The position numbers and the translations under genes are program-made. Positions 12,132 through 24,378 of a stretch of DNA of 64,000 bases are shown here, one piece after another. Origin of the DNA: Rutpela maculata. Its lineage: Eukaryota; Arthropoda; Insecta; Coleoptera; Cerambycidae. The stretch's first letter is position 1. Every line of letters begins with the position of its first letter. Below the pieces are notes generated by a model, which saw nothing but the letters and a program-made list of their open reading frames with translations, searched no databases and was not told the DNA's origin. The DNA is taken from NCBI GenBank assembly GCA_936432065.2, contig OW386290.2:130618677-130682676 (forward strand). The letters run 5' to 3'.

Positions 12132-13265
12132 TTTATGGGATTATGACATTGCGATGTTTTTCGTTGTTATAGTCTATTAGTTATTAATTATTTAAACTAA
12201 CAAAAAACTAAAAAATGAAAAAGAGAGGTTGAAAATTATTACTGTTTTTATATTAAAAAATACTATAACATTACATAAACTGTAAATTTTTAGTGCTATT
12301 TATTTAAACAAATTTCATAAACAAATAGATAAATTACTTATTTTTAAAAAAATGTTTTTTGACATTTTATTTATAAAATATTACGATTTAAAAAAATAAT
12401 AAATTTCTTTAAAAAAATTTTTAATTGTTTATATTGATTTTTTTCCTTTTTTAATTATTTAAACTAATTATTAAGAAACAATGTCATTCTTAAAATTAAT
12501 TTTTTGCAATTCTCTACAAGATGGAACAAAATTAATTTTTTTTGTTGTTAATTTATTTGTTTATCTAATAAAAAATTTGTTATTAACAATCGCCGAATGT
12601 GTTTATAATTTATTTTTGGATAGAAAAAAAAATAATAAAAACAATTGTATACGTAAACATGTCAAAAAAATTTTTTTAATATTTTTTATAGAATTTTAAA
12701 TTTTGATAGTCTACATGAGTAAAGGCGGTCATTTTTTGTTTTTGTTATTTTTTTTCTATCAAAAAAAATATAAACACATTCGGCGATTGTTAATAATAAT
12801 TTTTTTATTAGATAAACAAATATATTAACAACAAAAAAAAATATTTTTTTTCCATCTTGTAGAGAATTGCAAAAAATAAATTTTAAGAATAAAATTGTTT
12901 TAATAGTTTAAATAATTAAAAAAGGAAAAAAATCAATATAAACAATTAAAAAATTTTTTGAAGAAATTTATTTTTTTTAAATCAATATTTTATAACAAAT
13001 AAAATGTCAAAAAAAATTTTTTTTAAAATAAGCAATTTATTTATTTGTTTATGAAATTTGTTTAAAAAAATAGCACAAAAAATTTAAAGTTTATGTAATG
13101 TTATAGTATTTTTGAATATAAAAACAGTAATAATAATTTAAATTAATAAAAAAAAATTTTCAACCTCTCTTTTTTATTTTTTAGTTTTTTGTCAGCTTAA
13201 ATAATTAATAACTAATAGACTATAGTAAACGAAAAACATCGCAATGTCATAATCCCATAAAGTAT
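12132..13265. repeat. 1.13-kb AT-rich palindrome
   Basis: The left arm (from TTTATGGGATTATGACATTG) pairs with the right arm ending in its inverse near 13,260, meeting at about 12,700. Matching blocks include CGATGTTTTTCG, TTGCAATTCTCTACAAGATGG and CAATCGCCGAATGTGTTTAT, each found once per arm in opposite orientation. It is probably a fold-back transposon, but no target duplication was identified. A 72-codon frame in the left arm (12,481) is an AT-rich chance ORF. Confidence 0.8.
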
Positions 13266-13914
13266 AGTTGACATAAGGTCTCCACGAAGCGAAATAATTT
13301 TAGTTGCTTTGGTTTAAAAATATCTGACTTGAAATATAAAGGCAAACTTAAAAAAAAAAATTAAATTGACAGTAAGCTCATTTTATGAAAAATCGGTCAA
13401 AAATTTTTTTTCCAACGGGATATTCTTCCTTTAAGTGTTTAAATAATACCATATTTTTTAAAAACTTTTTTAAATTAATATTTAATAATATAGAAAAATA
13501 TTTTTACTTGTAACGGCCGGTTTCAAATTATCGCAACGGCTTAGTGATCGCAGCGCGGATCCTCATTTTCAACATTAAATTAAAATTATTAATAATAGAG
13601 ATAGAGTTTCGGGAGTCAGGACTTTTTATTGGAAATTTCTTCCTCTTTAATAAGTAATCTTTCTTTAAAATTTATTAAACATTAATAGTTTTCGAGTTAT
13701 GTGCAAAAAACGAAACTCGTTATTTTTTTCAATCTTCATTTGTTTATAACTTTTGCAATTGTTTGTGTGCAGGTAAAAAAATGTTGAACATTTTTCTAGA
13801 CGTCATTCCGAATCCAGTAAGCCCTCACTCATATTTTTACGAGCTTTATCAAGCATTAACATGGCTTTGAACTTGTGAACTAGTCTATGTTTTCTAATTT
13901 CGAATGGCGATACA

Positions 13915-14050
13915 AAAAATTTTGTATATAACTCGAGACTAAAATGTGTTTTTTTTACTCGTGTGGTTTAGAGCACTCGCCTTCGGCTCGTACTATAAAC
14001 GGCCCACTTGTAAAGAAAAACACCATTTTAGCCACTTGTTATATAAAATA
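13915..14050. repeat. Short palindromic MITE, GTATATAACTCGAGACTAAAATG type, copy 1
   Basis: An imperfect palindrome of about 135 bp with outer arms TTTTGTATATAACTCGAG and CCACTTGTTATATAAAAT, and a GC-rich tip containing CTCGCCTTCGGCTCG. A second copy in the same orientation is at 19,173-19,345. Confidence 0.7.
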
Positions 14051-14304
14051 CTATTATATACGACTAACAAATAACATGAACATTAAATGGGTGATTTTTG
14101 GTATATAATGCCATCAATTAATCCCACAGGAAATTATTATAAGGGAATTCTGGTCATTATACTCCCTCGTGTACCAATCAGAAAATTATGCATGAATCAG
14201 TTTATGTGTGTACATTAAAAATGCCGTAGAGTCCAGAACTATGAAAAAAAAATAAGGGGTTTTGTGGAATTGTGTTTGATTGTGTTAGTTTTGTGTTTGA
14301 AAGA

Positions 14305-15332
14305 ATGGAAAGTGATTCAGAAGATACTATCCCCTGTACTCCACCAGAAATAACTGAAAGAGCACAAGCAGCAGCATCTAATTTACTACCACTGAAATCA
14401 AAACGTTTTTATGATAAACTAACTCGCTTTCTGAAAATGTATTATTAGCCTATTTTGCCGACTTAGCTGACAGATACCTTCTTCATTGTGGTAATTGTAT
14501 TCCATACTAAGGCAGTTTTGAAAATAAAACACGACATAGATTTGGAAAAGTATGGAAAATTACGTTCTTTTCTGAAAAGAAAATCTAAGGGATTTGAAGC
14601 GAAAAAGGCCAAAACTTTGACACCAGAAGAAATTAATAAACTTATAAAGGAAGCATCTGATAGAGTTTATCTTTTACATAAGGTAAGATTGCCAGATACT
14701 AAATGTCTCAAATCTAACATATTAATTTATTTAGGGTCGCATTAATCTTGGGAATTATGGGCGCATGTCGCTCTAATGAGCTCTACGAAATGAAAATAGA
14801 AAACGTGAAAGATCCAAGTACAATATTATTAATAACTGTACCTAAAACGAAAACCAACGTGGTTTGTCATTACTGGTCAATTTTATGGAATTGTAAAAAA
14901 GTACATGGAGCTTCGGCCGTCGCACGTGACAATAAGCTTATTTTTTTTAAATTACCAATTCAACGAATTGGAAAAATTAAGTTTACTGTACTTGGAAAAC
15001 AAATAGCAACTTATTTGAATTTGCGAAATCCTGAACTTTACACCGGTCATTGCTTTCGGAGATCTTCCGCTACACTATACGTGGGTGGAGGTGGCGATAT
15101 TACGGGGTTGAAGCGTCACGGAGGCTGGAAGTGCTCACTCGTACCTGAAGGATACATCGACCAATCTGTTAAAAATAAAATGATAACAGCCGAAACTATT
15201 TCAAAGCAAGTGAGCAATGCTACGGCTTCTACTTCTACAGCTGCTAGAGTGGTTAATGCTGATAGTATTACTACCATTGAAAATAGTGCTAATCATACTA
15301 TAACACAAAATATGGCCTCATCAGTTTATTAA
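14305..15332 (+). pseudogene. Crypton-type tyrosine recombinase, frameshifted
   Basis: The putative start is ATG 14,305, opening an acidic leader (MESDSEDTIPCTPPE). The frame then breaks twice: 14,305-14,448 stops, LSENVLLAYFADLADRY continues in the next frame, and the AVLKIKHDIDLEKYGKL section is in a third. A GT-AG intron-like segment spans 14,683-14,734, but the acceptor leaves one extra G. The catalytic half is open from about 14,736 to 15,332: Arg in GACRSNEL, Lys in PKTKTN, the HxxR box GHCFRRSSA, HGGW, and the nucleophile Tyr in EGYID. All tyrosine-recombinase residues are therefore present in the second half. This layout matches insect Cryptons. The protein as it stands cannot be made because of the 5' frameshifts. 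A 14-base inverted match (ATATACGACTAAC) lies at 14,054 and 15,445 but may be chance. Confidence 0.7.
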
Positions 15333-15454
15333 CTGTAGTAACATTAACTTACATTTTGTTGAAAAGAAATAAATAATTTAAAAATTAACATTTTTTTTAT
15401 GCGTTTATATATTATGTAATTATGTATGTATATTTTATAAACAGGTTAGTCGTA

Positions 15455-16740
15455 TATAACAGCTATTTATGTAACCAGTTACGAAAGACGTTATTTTATG
15501 TAACGAGTGGAATTTGCGGGACGAGCAAAGCGAGATCCCGCAAAATAACACGAGTTACGCAAGATTGTCTTTCGAAACTTGTTACATACATGATTTTTTC
15601 TAATTTTAAAAGTCTAAAAACCTTTTCCCGCAACATAACACGAGTTACACAAGATTGTCTTTCGAAACCTGTTACATACATGATTTTTTCTAATTTTAAA
15701 AGTCTAAAAACCCTTTAAACATAAATGAACTAGGTGTCCTTAAAGATCTTAAAAATTAAGTAATCTTTTTCATAGTTACCTCTGCTGCTATCACACATTA
15801 TAATTTTGTCTAATTTTGACACTTTTCAAAACTGACGTAAGTGTCAAAACGTCCTACTTTACATAACCATTATGAAAAGTAAAATTTTACGTAACTGGTG
15901 AGGAAAAGTTTGTTATGTCATCAATTAGAAAAGATAACCAACTCTCAAAAAGAAAAAGAAACAATGTTTATTCAACACAAAATGGAGTCCATAAAGTGGA
16001 AGTTTCTAAATTCTTCTTTGCTTCAAAATATGCTAACAAAACTTTTTCATTAATACGATTTACCTTATGTTATCAAATTAGGATTTCAAATAATATTGTT
16101 ACTTGGCTAAATAACGTCTGTAAATTTTGACATTAAAATTATAATGTGTGATAGCAGAAAAAGATTACTTAATTTTTAAGTTCTTTAAATACACCTATTT
16201 CATTTATGTTCAAAGGGTTTTTACACTTTTTAAATTAGAAAAAAATCATGTATGTAACACGTTTCGAAAGACAATCTTGTGTAACTCGTGTTGTTTTGCG
16301 AGATCTCACTTCGCTCGTCCCGCAAATTCCACTCGTTACATAAAATAACGTCTTTCGTAACTGGTTACATAAATAGCTATTAATGTCATAATTGACAGAC
16401 GTTATTTATCCAAACTACAATATTATTTGAAATCCTAATTTGATAACATAAGGTAAATCGTATTAATGAAAAGTTCTGTTCATATTTTGAAGGAAAGAAG
16501 AATTTAGAAGCTTTCACTTTATGGACTCAGTATTCCACTTTGAGTTGAATAAACATTGTTTCTTTTTCTTTTTGAGAGTTGTTTATCTTTCCTAACTGAT
16601 GACATAACAAACTTTTCCTCACCAGTTACATAAAATTTTACTTTTCATAACTGGTTACGTAAAGTAGACGTTTTGACACTTACGCCAGTTTTGAAAAGTG
16701 TCACTTTATACGTCAAAATTGGAAAAAATATAGTCTACAA
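15455..16740. repeat. Complex nested fold-back
   Basis: The block TAACCAGTTACGAAAGACG (about 15,473) recurs inverted near 16,350. The block from 15,790 (GTCAAAACGTCCTACTTTAC) recurs inverted near 16,660-16,700. Within the left arm a ~90-bp stretch (AACACGAGTTACGCAAGATTG, CATGATTTTTTC) is duplicated in tandem at 15,545-15,715. GC-rich tips GCGGGACGAGCAAAGCGAG mark the hairpin centres. Likely two nested fold-back elements. No gene. Confidence 0.65.
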
Positions 16741-16967
16741 CTTACTATAATGGCTAGTATTACCTCGGATGGTTACATCACTCGGTCGAGTTCTAATCTC
16801 CATCCTCAATAATAATAGCCTTCATTATAACATCGTTGTATAATATACCATTTTGTAACGCCATATCCCAAAATGACATTTATTTGACAGTTTCAATAAA
16901 TCAAAACAATTTCATTATTGGCAAGTGTAAAATAAAGAAAAAAGAGTGAAATAATAGTTATCAATTA

Positions 16968-18627
16968 CACAGCCCCACAAAAAAAAAATTCAAAGCAGCG
17001 AACCAGACCCATGTATTCCTATGTATTTTCGGTCGCTGAATCCGAATCTGGGGTTAAAAAAATCATTAGCTAGAGCCAAAAAACACCCCTGAAATGGGGT
17101 AAAAAGAATATTAAGCTACGTGAATAGTTGTTACATCTTAATCGATCGAATTATACAAATCAAGGTTAAACAGCAGCGTACATACTATAGATATGAAACA
17201 CACCCCCAGGGAGGAGCGATAAAAAAATCGATCCAAAACAGCAATGACTGCTGAAAAAGCTCAAAATGTCTAAATTTTGTTAATGTGATAAGAAACTGCA
17301 TCAGGTCCGACGTAATCTTCATAAACTGCCCCTATAGAGTTGAGAACAACCACCCCCAAGTTTAAAGGACACGAGAAAAACAAGAAAAAACGTAAAATGC
17401 AACAGGATTTCTATTTTCATGGATGCTATGATTGGCTGAAATTGCGTAATACACTAAAATAGAATTAGAAACTTACGTACCATCAACATTCTACAGTGTC
17501 AACCCTCAGAGGGTGTGAAAACTACCCCCTATGTAAGGTTTGACTATAAAAAGTTACAGTGACTTCTATAAAAATTCGAAACACCTGCGTTGTGTGGAAG
17601 AGAGAAGAAACTAGACTATATTCGACGCTGTGCTTGAAAACCACCCCCACGGGGTGGCAGGCACCTCTACAAAAAAAAAAAAAAACTATGGAAAAGAAAC
17701 GAATAAGCATCAGTATAGCTTTTTAGTTACATATTGAATTACGGTAGTTTACATCCTTTCTGGGGGTGTTACTTAATAACATTTATAGGACATGAGTTTC
17801 AAACTCTAAGTGTGCAACGCGATTTTTGCCAATCATAGCATCCATAAAAATGTAAATCCGGTTAGTTTCTCTCTGTTTTTCCAGCATCCTACAGATATAG
17901 GGGTAGTATCCCGCAACCCCGTGGGGGTGGTTTTCAAGCACATCGTCGAACATAGTCTAGTTTTTTATATCTCTTCCACACAACGCAGGTGTTTCGAATT
18001 TTTATAGAAGTCACTATAACTTTTTATAGTTAAATCTTATATATGGGGTAGTTTTCACACCCTCTGAGGGTTGACAGTGTAGGATGTTGATGGTACGTAA
18101 GTTTCTCGTTCTATTTTAGAGTACTACGCAATTTCAGCCAATCATAGCATCCATGAAAATAGTAATCCTGTTGGATTTTCTTGTTTTTCTCGTGTCCTTT
18201 GAACTTAAAGGTGGTAGTTCTCAACCCTATAGGGGCAGTTTATGAAGATTACGTCGGACCTGAAGTAGTTTCTTAACACTTTAACAAAACTTAGACATTT
18301 AGAGCTTTTTCAGCAGTCATTGCTGTTTTGGATCGATTTTATTATATATGGGGGCTAGTTTCCGCCCCTCCCTGGGGGTATGTTTCATATCTATTGTATG
18401 TACGCCGCTATTTAACCTTAATTTGTATAATTCGATTGATTAAGAAGTAACAACTATTCTAGTAGCTTAATCTTGCCACTTCAGGGGTGTTTCTTGGCTC
18501 TAGCTAATGATTTTGGGGGTGTACGATTTTCTTTGACCCCGGATTCGGATTCAGCGACCGAAAATACACAGGGATACATGGGTCTGGTTCGCTGCTTTGA
18601 TCTTTTATTTTTTTTTGTGGGGCTGTG
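16968..18627. mobile_element. 1.66-kb fold-back element, CACAGCCCCACAAAA termini, TTA duplication
   Basis: It begins CACAGCCCCACAAAA, ends in the exact inverse, and is flanked by TTA on both sides (16,965-16,967 and 18,628-18,630). Arms of ~800 bp pair along their whole length around about 17,790. Examples are ACCAGACCCATGTATTCC near 17,005 with its inverse near 18,580, and CAACCCTCAGAGGGTGTGA near 17,500 with its inverse near 18,060. It encodes no protein. The copy at 38,164-38,824 is an internally deleted relative. The TWA duplication suggests PIF/Harbinger mobilisation. Confidence 0.85.
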
Positions 18628-18640
18628 TTATATAAGCCTT

Positions 18641-18720
18641 TAATCTATGAGAAAAAATGTGCACTCGAGGCGCAGCCGAGTGTCACATTTTTTCCAGTAG
18701 ATTGAAAGACTGTTAATCCC
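18641..18720. repeat. Short GC-tipped palindrome
   Basis: CTTTAATCTATGAGAAAAAA pairs with the inverse TTTTTTCCAGTAGATTGAAAG around a GC-rich tip CACTCGAGGCGCAGCCGAGTG. About 75 bp, immediately right of the CACAG fold-back. Confidence 0.6.
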
Positions 18721-19172
18721 CTAATGTAATTCAGCGTTTCATCCACGATCACGGCCAAATTAGGAGCGTGAAAGCCGTATGAGAGCAGGTGAAAAAATCT
18801 GATTTTGAAAAACGTCAGATTTGACAAGTTTATTTTGACTAAGAATCTTTTGATTTTGAGCAAAAAAATATAAGGTCTTTGAATCGTTTCTATGACATGA
18901 GTTTGTTAATGCCGGTAAAAATAACAAGAAGATCGTTCTTGATATAAATGTTAATGTTAAAATTAATAATAGTTCTAAATAAAATTCTATAAAGTCGAAG
19001 CGTGGTATTATGAATTCTAATCCACTAGTTTATTAAATGGCCTTTAATCCACGGAAAATAGACGTATTATACCTTCTTAATATAGTGGTCGTGGATAAAG
19101 AAATTTTATTTCACAGTGTGAAATAAAACTTATTGGTTTCTATGGAAATAGAATTTAGTCTATTTTTACAAA

Positions 19173-19345
19173 ATTATATTGTTTTCTAATTTCGAAGGGC
19201 GATACAAAAAAATATGTGTATAACTCGAGACTAAAATGTGTTTTTTTTTACTCGTGTGGTTTATAGCACTCGCCTGCGGCTCATACTACGAACACCACAC
19301 TTGTAAAAAAAAAACACCATTTTAGCCACTTGTTAGATAAAATAC
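19173..19345. repeat. Short palindromic MITE, copy 2 of the 13,915 family
   Basis: About 170 bases match 13,905-14,050 closely in the same orientation, including TTTCTAATTTCGAAGGGCGA, ACTCGAGACTAAAATGTG, a GC tip CTCGCCTGCGGCTC and CACCATTTTAGCCACTTGTT. Confidence 0.75.
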
Positions 19346-20929
19346 TATTAACAATTACTTAAAACCGTACAGTTTTATCTATCATTGTGAATGCTGGATA
19401 ATTCAAATCGGTTTAAAGAAAAAAAAATCGATTAAAGAAATAGGCGATTTGAACGCACAGTTTCTTGGTATATTCAGCAGGGCTACGAACGCAACTTATT
19501 TTTAAAGAATCCTTAGCCAAATTATAGCAAATAAAGTGGATACAAGCACGAACAAAATAAACCTCAGGTTCTAAGTGCGCCGCCCTAATTCAGAAAAAAC
19601 TTTTTCACGGTCGGCCGGTCACATTTTTCACCCTTCACTGTCAAAGTTTCATTCCCCCGAGACCCGCAAATGAGGGTTTCCACTCTGTATGTTAATTAAA
19701 TCTTCTTTTACTTTTTCCTTCGCAGGCAAGAAAAACATTTCCATAAAGTTATTAGCAATTGTTTGCTTTAGTAATTGCCTTCAGCTTGATTTACGCCGGT
19801 TAATTTTAAATATTTATCCGTTTCAGTACTCCTAGGTTGGAATCCAGGCCGACAACTGAATTCCTTTATCAATATAATTATCCTAAACGTAAGCAAATAT
19901 TTACATTTTTATAATCTAAGGACGCAATTATTTTATTAATTTAAAAATCATCGCATGTTAAACTGTATTCTCATACTTGATAGTGTGTGCTACTTAGTGC
20001 TACAAGCAGATAATCAATTTTGTTTTATTTTATGCTCTCCTTGAACGTGAAACAAGTTGATGCACATCTGGAAATCGTGTCTGATTGGTGGAATGCACCA
20101 CCATCATAGTCATTCATGCAGCGGAGGTTATCTTGTAATCGTACCCCATGAAATGCGTATAGAAAGTCTCAAAATGACCCAAATTACACTACAATTAGGA
20201 AACACGAAATGGCCATGAGGGAGGGAGGGATAGAGAGGAGGAGAGGATGTCAAATTTACTTCAACGCACAAAAATTTATATACAAATACACCAGCAAATT
20301 GCCACAGTATCACCGAACGATTCATCTCCCCACAAAAAAAACGAAAAGTACTTGACTTTTGTTTTTTCATTTGGTATTCAAATATAATTTGTGTGAATTT
20401 CCTATTCTTATAGGTGTGGCAGAGTGTTGCTAACACTTAACTACTATATGTACCAAGTTCCTAATCGAATAAATTAATCCTCAATGCATATATTTTTTAT
20501 TATAGACACCTAAACACAATACATGAATTCCTAAAACAATCAAATTTATTTCCACATATCCCTATAGACTTAAAACTATTGAAAGCACTTATAGTATACT
20601 AATAATAATAAATATCTTTATTAATTTAAATATATAACAATGTATAAACAAATTTTAAAATAGCATTTTACACCAAACAGTACAACAAACATGTTATATA
20701 CTAAATTAAAAGGCGCAAAATTCAGACTAGATTGTCTGCTATTCTTCTTGAACCTTAGGGAAATTATAATTATTTGGAATTAATTTTAACTGAGGAACTA
20801 AAATTTAAATTGGTGTATAACATTTCTAATAATATATACTGATTAAGATTAGTAGAGAGCTAAACAAGCTAAAAACGTACTCTTCGCCAATTTACTGATC
20901 TTTTTATATAATTGTTACACATTCTATAG
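19346..20929. other. No recognisable gene; possible LINE 3' tail
   Basis: No convincing coding sequence. AATAATAATAAATATCTTT at about 20,600 resembles a minus-strand LINE 3' end with a (TTA)n tail, with ~250 bases of possible 3' UTR to its right, but no RT is recognisable there. From 20,863 the sequence repeats the flank of the ATACTCTTCGC element (compare 631-700). Confidence 0.3.
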
Positions 20930-21051
20930 GATACTCTTCGCAGTTTTCTTGTAAATAATGTTAGTTTTTGGACATCCTAAATTTTGTGATACTATCTTTG
21001 TTGTGAAAAAAATTATATGGAAAAAATTTTTTAAAAAAAATCCAACCTTTG

Positions 21052-21400
21052 TGGGATTCGAACACACGATCTTTGGATTGCAACAACAACAACAACAAAA
21101 CAAATTTATTTGACATTTCTTGTTACAAGAATGCACCTCATCGGATCCCGGCCCGGAGCCAACCAGACAACCATGGCGCGTAGCGTCGCGTCGTGGTAAA
21201 TGTGTGGTTGGACGAGGCGGGTCCGATTTGCTTTGATGATAATGCTTGTTACAGCTAGGACACCTGTCCGCCTTAGGCAGACTTAAAACTAGGTTATGCT
21301 TAGGGAATGTGCTCGCACGAGCCTAAAACTAATGAATAAAAAACTTAAAACTAACACTTGCACGGCAAACCTTTAGCCACTGCACCACCACATTTCGCAA
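21052..21400 (-). promoter_or_regulatory. tRNA-like module interrupted between box A and box B
   Basis: On the minus strand TGGTGCAGTGGCTAAAG (near 21,390, box A) and TGTTCGAATCCCAC (near 21,052-21,065, box B) are separated by a 275-bp insert at 21,083-21,357. With the insert and one copy of its TTGCA duplication removed, the two boxes lie about 40 bases apart, the spacing of a tRNA promoter. No acceptor stem pairing was demonstrated, so it is called tRNA-like. Confidence 0.6.
21083..21357 (-). mobile_element. Jockey-like LINE 3' fragment with (TTG)n tail
   Basis: The minus strand ends in GTTGTTGTTGTTGTTG. Its body matches the 3' UTR of the LINE at 53,903-55,972: both contain a GGATCC(C)GG block, ACCACG(A)CG and TAAATGTG. 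TTGCA flanks it on both sides (21,078-21,082 and 21,358-21,362), a short candidate target duplication. It carries no coding sequence. Confidence 0.65.
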
Positions 21401-21769
21401 GATTTCTATTTAAATACAAGCGACAAAAATTAAGAGAATATATTTTTTTTTAATTAAATAATTAATAACTTTTTTATTTACTGATCGATTTTCTTCAAAA
21501 ACAATAGCTAACACTAACTTACCTTCCAAATTTCAATACAATCGGACTTTTCTTTCTTAAGTTATCATGCTTACAAGAAACGTGACGGACGGACGGACGG
21601 ACAGACGGACGGATGGACGGACAGAAGGACATTTTGAAAGTTGTTCAGAATTCGTTCACTAACACAATGATATGAAATTTTTTTCTCTACGAGCGATATT
21701 TAGGATTTTAGAAATGTGCCGATCAAATACAATATACTCTTCGTTTTCTGCGAAGAGTATAATAATTAT

Positions 21770-22745
21770 ACTGCAGGGAAATTAGACAAAAAAATGAGGA
21801 AACCTGGACAAAATTAGTAAAAACCTGAATTTTTGCACAGGCGTTCCTTGGGGTGTCCCAAACTCAAATCCACAAAAATCACAAAAATCCCAACAGATAT
21901 TGAAGGTCAAAGTTTTTCGCAAAAATATCTCGCGTCCTATGCATCGGATGCCCATGAGGTCAATGTGAAAGTTTTAGAGAATCAAATTATCTACAAGTTG
22001 TCTTTTTCATTTTTTTACCAAACCGCCCTCCCTTTTTCGAGATATTCAAGGTCAAAGTTTCAAAAACATGGTTTTTCGCGAATATCTCGCGCCAAAAATA
22101 TCGGACAGCAATAAAGTTAACACAAGAGTTGTAAAGAATTCAATTATCTACAAGATTGGTATTTTGTATGTTTTCTCAAAACCTTGCCCTTTTCGAGATA
22201 TTCAAGGTCGAATTTAAAAAAACACGGTTTTCCGCAAATATCTCGCTCCCTATGCATTAGACCGCGACGAAGTCTACATGCCAAAAAAACGTTTTTTTTT
22301 TAATTTCGACCTTGAATATCTCGAAAAGGGCGAGGTTTTGGGAAAAAATGCAAAATACCAATCTTGTAGATAATAGAATTCTATACAACTTTTGTGTTAA
22401 CTTTATTGCTGCCCGATGTTTTTAACGCGAGATAATCGCTACAAACCAGATTTTTGAAACTTTAACCTTGAATATCTCGAAAAAGGGGGGGGCGGTTTGG
22501 TAAAAAACAAAAAAGACAACTTGTAGATAATTTAATTCTCTACAACTTGCACATTGACCTCATGAGCAATGGGCATCCGATGCATAGGACGCGAGATATT
22601 TGCGAAAAACTTTGACCTTCAATATCTTGGGTAGCCATGTTGGGATTTTTGTGATTTTTGTGGATTTGGGTTTGGGACACCTCAAAGAACGTATGTGCAA
22701 AAATTCAGATTTTTACTAATTTTGTCTAGGCCAAATGCTAATTTC
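21770..22745. repeat. ~975-bp palindrome with TCGAGATATTCAAGGTC motifs
   Basis: Arms meet near 22,280. AAATCCACAAAAATCAC (21,868) pairs with its inverse at 22,645; CCTATGCATCGGATGCCCAT (21,937) pairs with the inverse near 22,570. The motif TTTCGAGATATTCAAGGTC recurs several times per arm. No target duplication was identified and no protein is encoded. Confidence 0.8.
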
Positions 22746-23152
22746 TGTGGGCTATTAAGAATTGAAAGAATAAGTACTCCTATCCAGAGTAAGAGCATAT
22801 AACTGAAATTTACTGCCTTCTCTCTTGTTCTAACACTAATAAATCGTGCACATATTTATAAAATTTCCGTAGCGTTATTGATCTAATATCAATCGAGAGA
22901 GTATTTATATTCTTTGCAATATTGAATGTAAAGGATCGTTGAAACATGGCCGTTCTATGTTGCGGAATTGTAAGCTGTCCCTTCCTTCTTATGTTTACAT
23001 TATGGATGTCCGTTCTGGTCTTAATCTTATTATTTAGTTGAGGAGGAGTCTTTTTTATTAATATTTTGTGATACAGAACATTTGCGTAAAGTTTCCTTCG
23101 ATTTTCCATATTTCACCACCTCGCCGTTGATAATGTGTAGGATATTCACCTA

Positions 23153-23300
23153 TAATACACCTAGGGCATTGATAATACCGAGATAATTTTGTCATAGAGA
23201 CTGCTGAAAGCGTGTTGCTTGGTAATACCTTTACGCAACACGCTTGAAGCATTCTCTACGACAAAATTTTAAGTATTTATCAATGCTCGAGGTGTATTCG
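23153..23300. repeat. Palindromic MITE ~148 bp inside the LINE
   Basis: AATACACCTAGGGCATTGATAA pairs with the inverse TATCAATGCTCGAGGTGTATT; inner arms ATAATTTTGTCATAGAGA and TCTACGACAAAATTTTA; tip around GCGTGTTGC...GCAACACGC. It separates two pieces of the LINE ORF2. Confidence 0.7.
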
Positions 23301-23855
23301 GTAAGATAATTTTTTACTCTCCATTCAATTCGTATTTTCTGATCGAACAAAATTCTAAAAACATTTTCCACTTATCCTTTTTACTTTTAATGGTGTTTTT
23401 AGTAGTATTTTCTGTTACAATTTGGTTAATTGAATTATGACATTTTATAAATTGATTTTCAATTTGACATTTGTTGAATTTTAATCTGATATTTGAACAT
23501 ATATGTGCTTTGGATGAAAATTTTTAGCTCAAATAGCAGTCCTATTGAATTCGTAGATTTCTAATCACGTGTGCTGAAACAACCAATCACAGAATTACAC
23601 TGAAAAGATCCCTTAGGGATCTTTTCACTTATGTCATTCAGTTTGACAGTTCAATAATTTAAAATTTATTTTTTGACAATGTCGATTTGGAATTGCAAAT
23701 AATGATTTAATGAATATAATAATAGAGGAAAACGCACCATATAATACATATTACATAATCTACATTTAATTTTACAAATTTCTCTTTTAATAATTGTGTT
23801 TTTAATAAATAGTTTAGAACAAATAAATAAAATAAACTGCAAAAAATTTTCTCTG

Positions 23856-24014
23856 CGAATACCCCTCGAACGTTGATAAATAGCTCATAATTTTATCACC
23901 ACTTCCTCAAGCACGTTGCTTTTAGGTAATATCCCTCCGCCTACGGCGGAGCAAGTGCTTTCGGAAACTGTGATAAAATTATTTCGTATTATCAACGTCC
24001 TTGGGATATTATAG
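23856..24014. repeat. Palindromic MITE ~158 bp, relative of the 23,153 element
   Basis: GAATACCCCTCGAACGTTGATAA pairs with the inverse TATCAACGTCCTTGGGATATT; tip CCGCCTACGGCGG. Outer arms resemble the neighbour at 23,153-23,300 but the centre differs. The 555 bases between the two (23,301-23,855) show no gene. Confidence 0.7.
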
Positions 24015-24378
24015 CTGATAACACCACATGTATGCGTGTTATCGCTGTAATCTTTTACTGATTAGATGAATTTTGACACATGACATGAAATGCAAAATTT
24101 TGATTGGTAAATACATTTAGAAAAAAATTATCTATCAAATATACAGATACTATAAATAAGACGAAAGCAAGAGTTTTGCACTTTCTGTATTCGTTTGCTA
24201 TATCAGTAAGGCAGGGTCCGTAGACAAAATCACAATAATTAAAATGGGTGAGGGCCAGGCTGTTACATAATAAAGTTTTCAATTTAACGCTCAAGATATG
24301 TCTATGGGAATATAACATTTTTAGGTTGCCATATGCTTTTTTCAGCATATTAGTCCTGTCAATTAATGGTTTCTAGAG

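Larger units (their letters stand above)
20930..21757. mobile_element. TIR repeat with ATACTCTTCGC termini, copy B
   Basis: It starts GGATACTCTTCGCAG and ends CTGCGAAGAGTAT, inverse to copy A at 41-822. The right 280 bases (GACGGACGG tract, TTCAGAATTCGTTCAC, GTGCCGATCAAATAC) are the reverse complement of the start of copy A. The middle carries a tRNA-like module split by a 275-bp LINE fragment. No protein is encoded. Confidence 0.7.

Noticed and set aside
12481..12699. 72-codon frame in the AT-rich palindrome
   Set aside because: Low-complexity Leu/Phe/Lys/Asn composition, and the opposite arm holds the same sequence with disrupted frames.
20128..20436. 102-codon minus-strand frame
   Set aside because: No recognisable domain, low-complexity patches, and no supporting splice or start context; chance ORF in AT-rich DNA.
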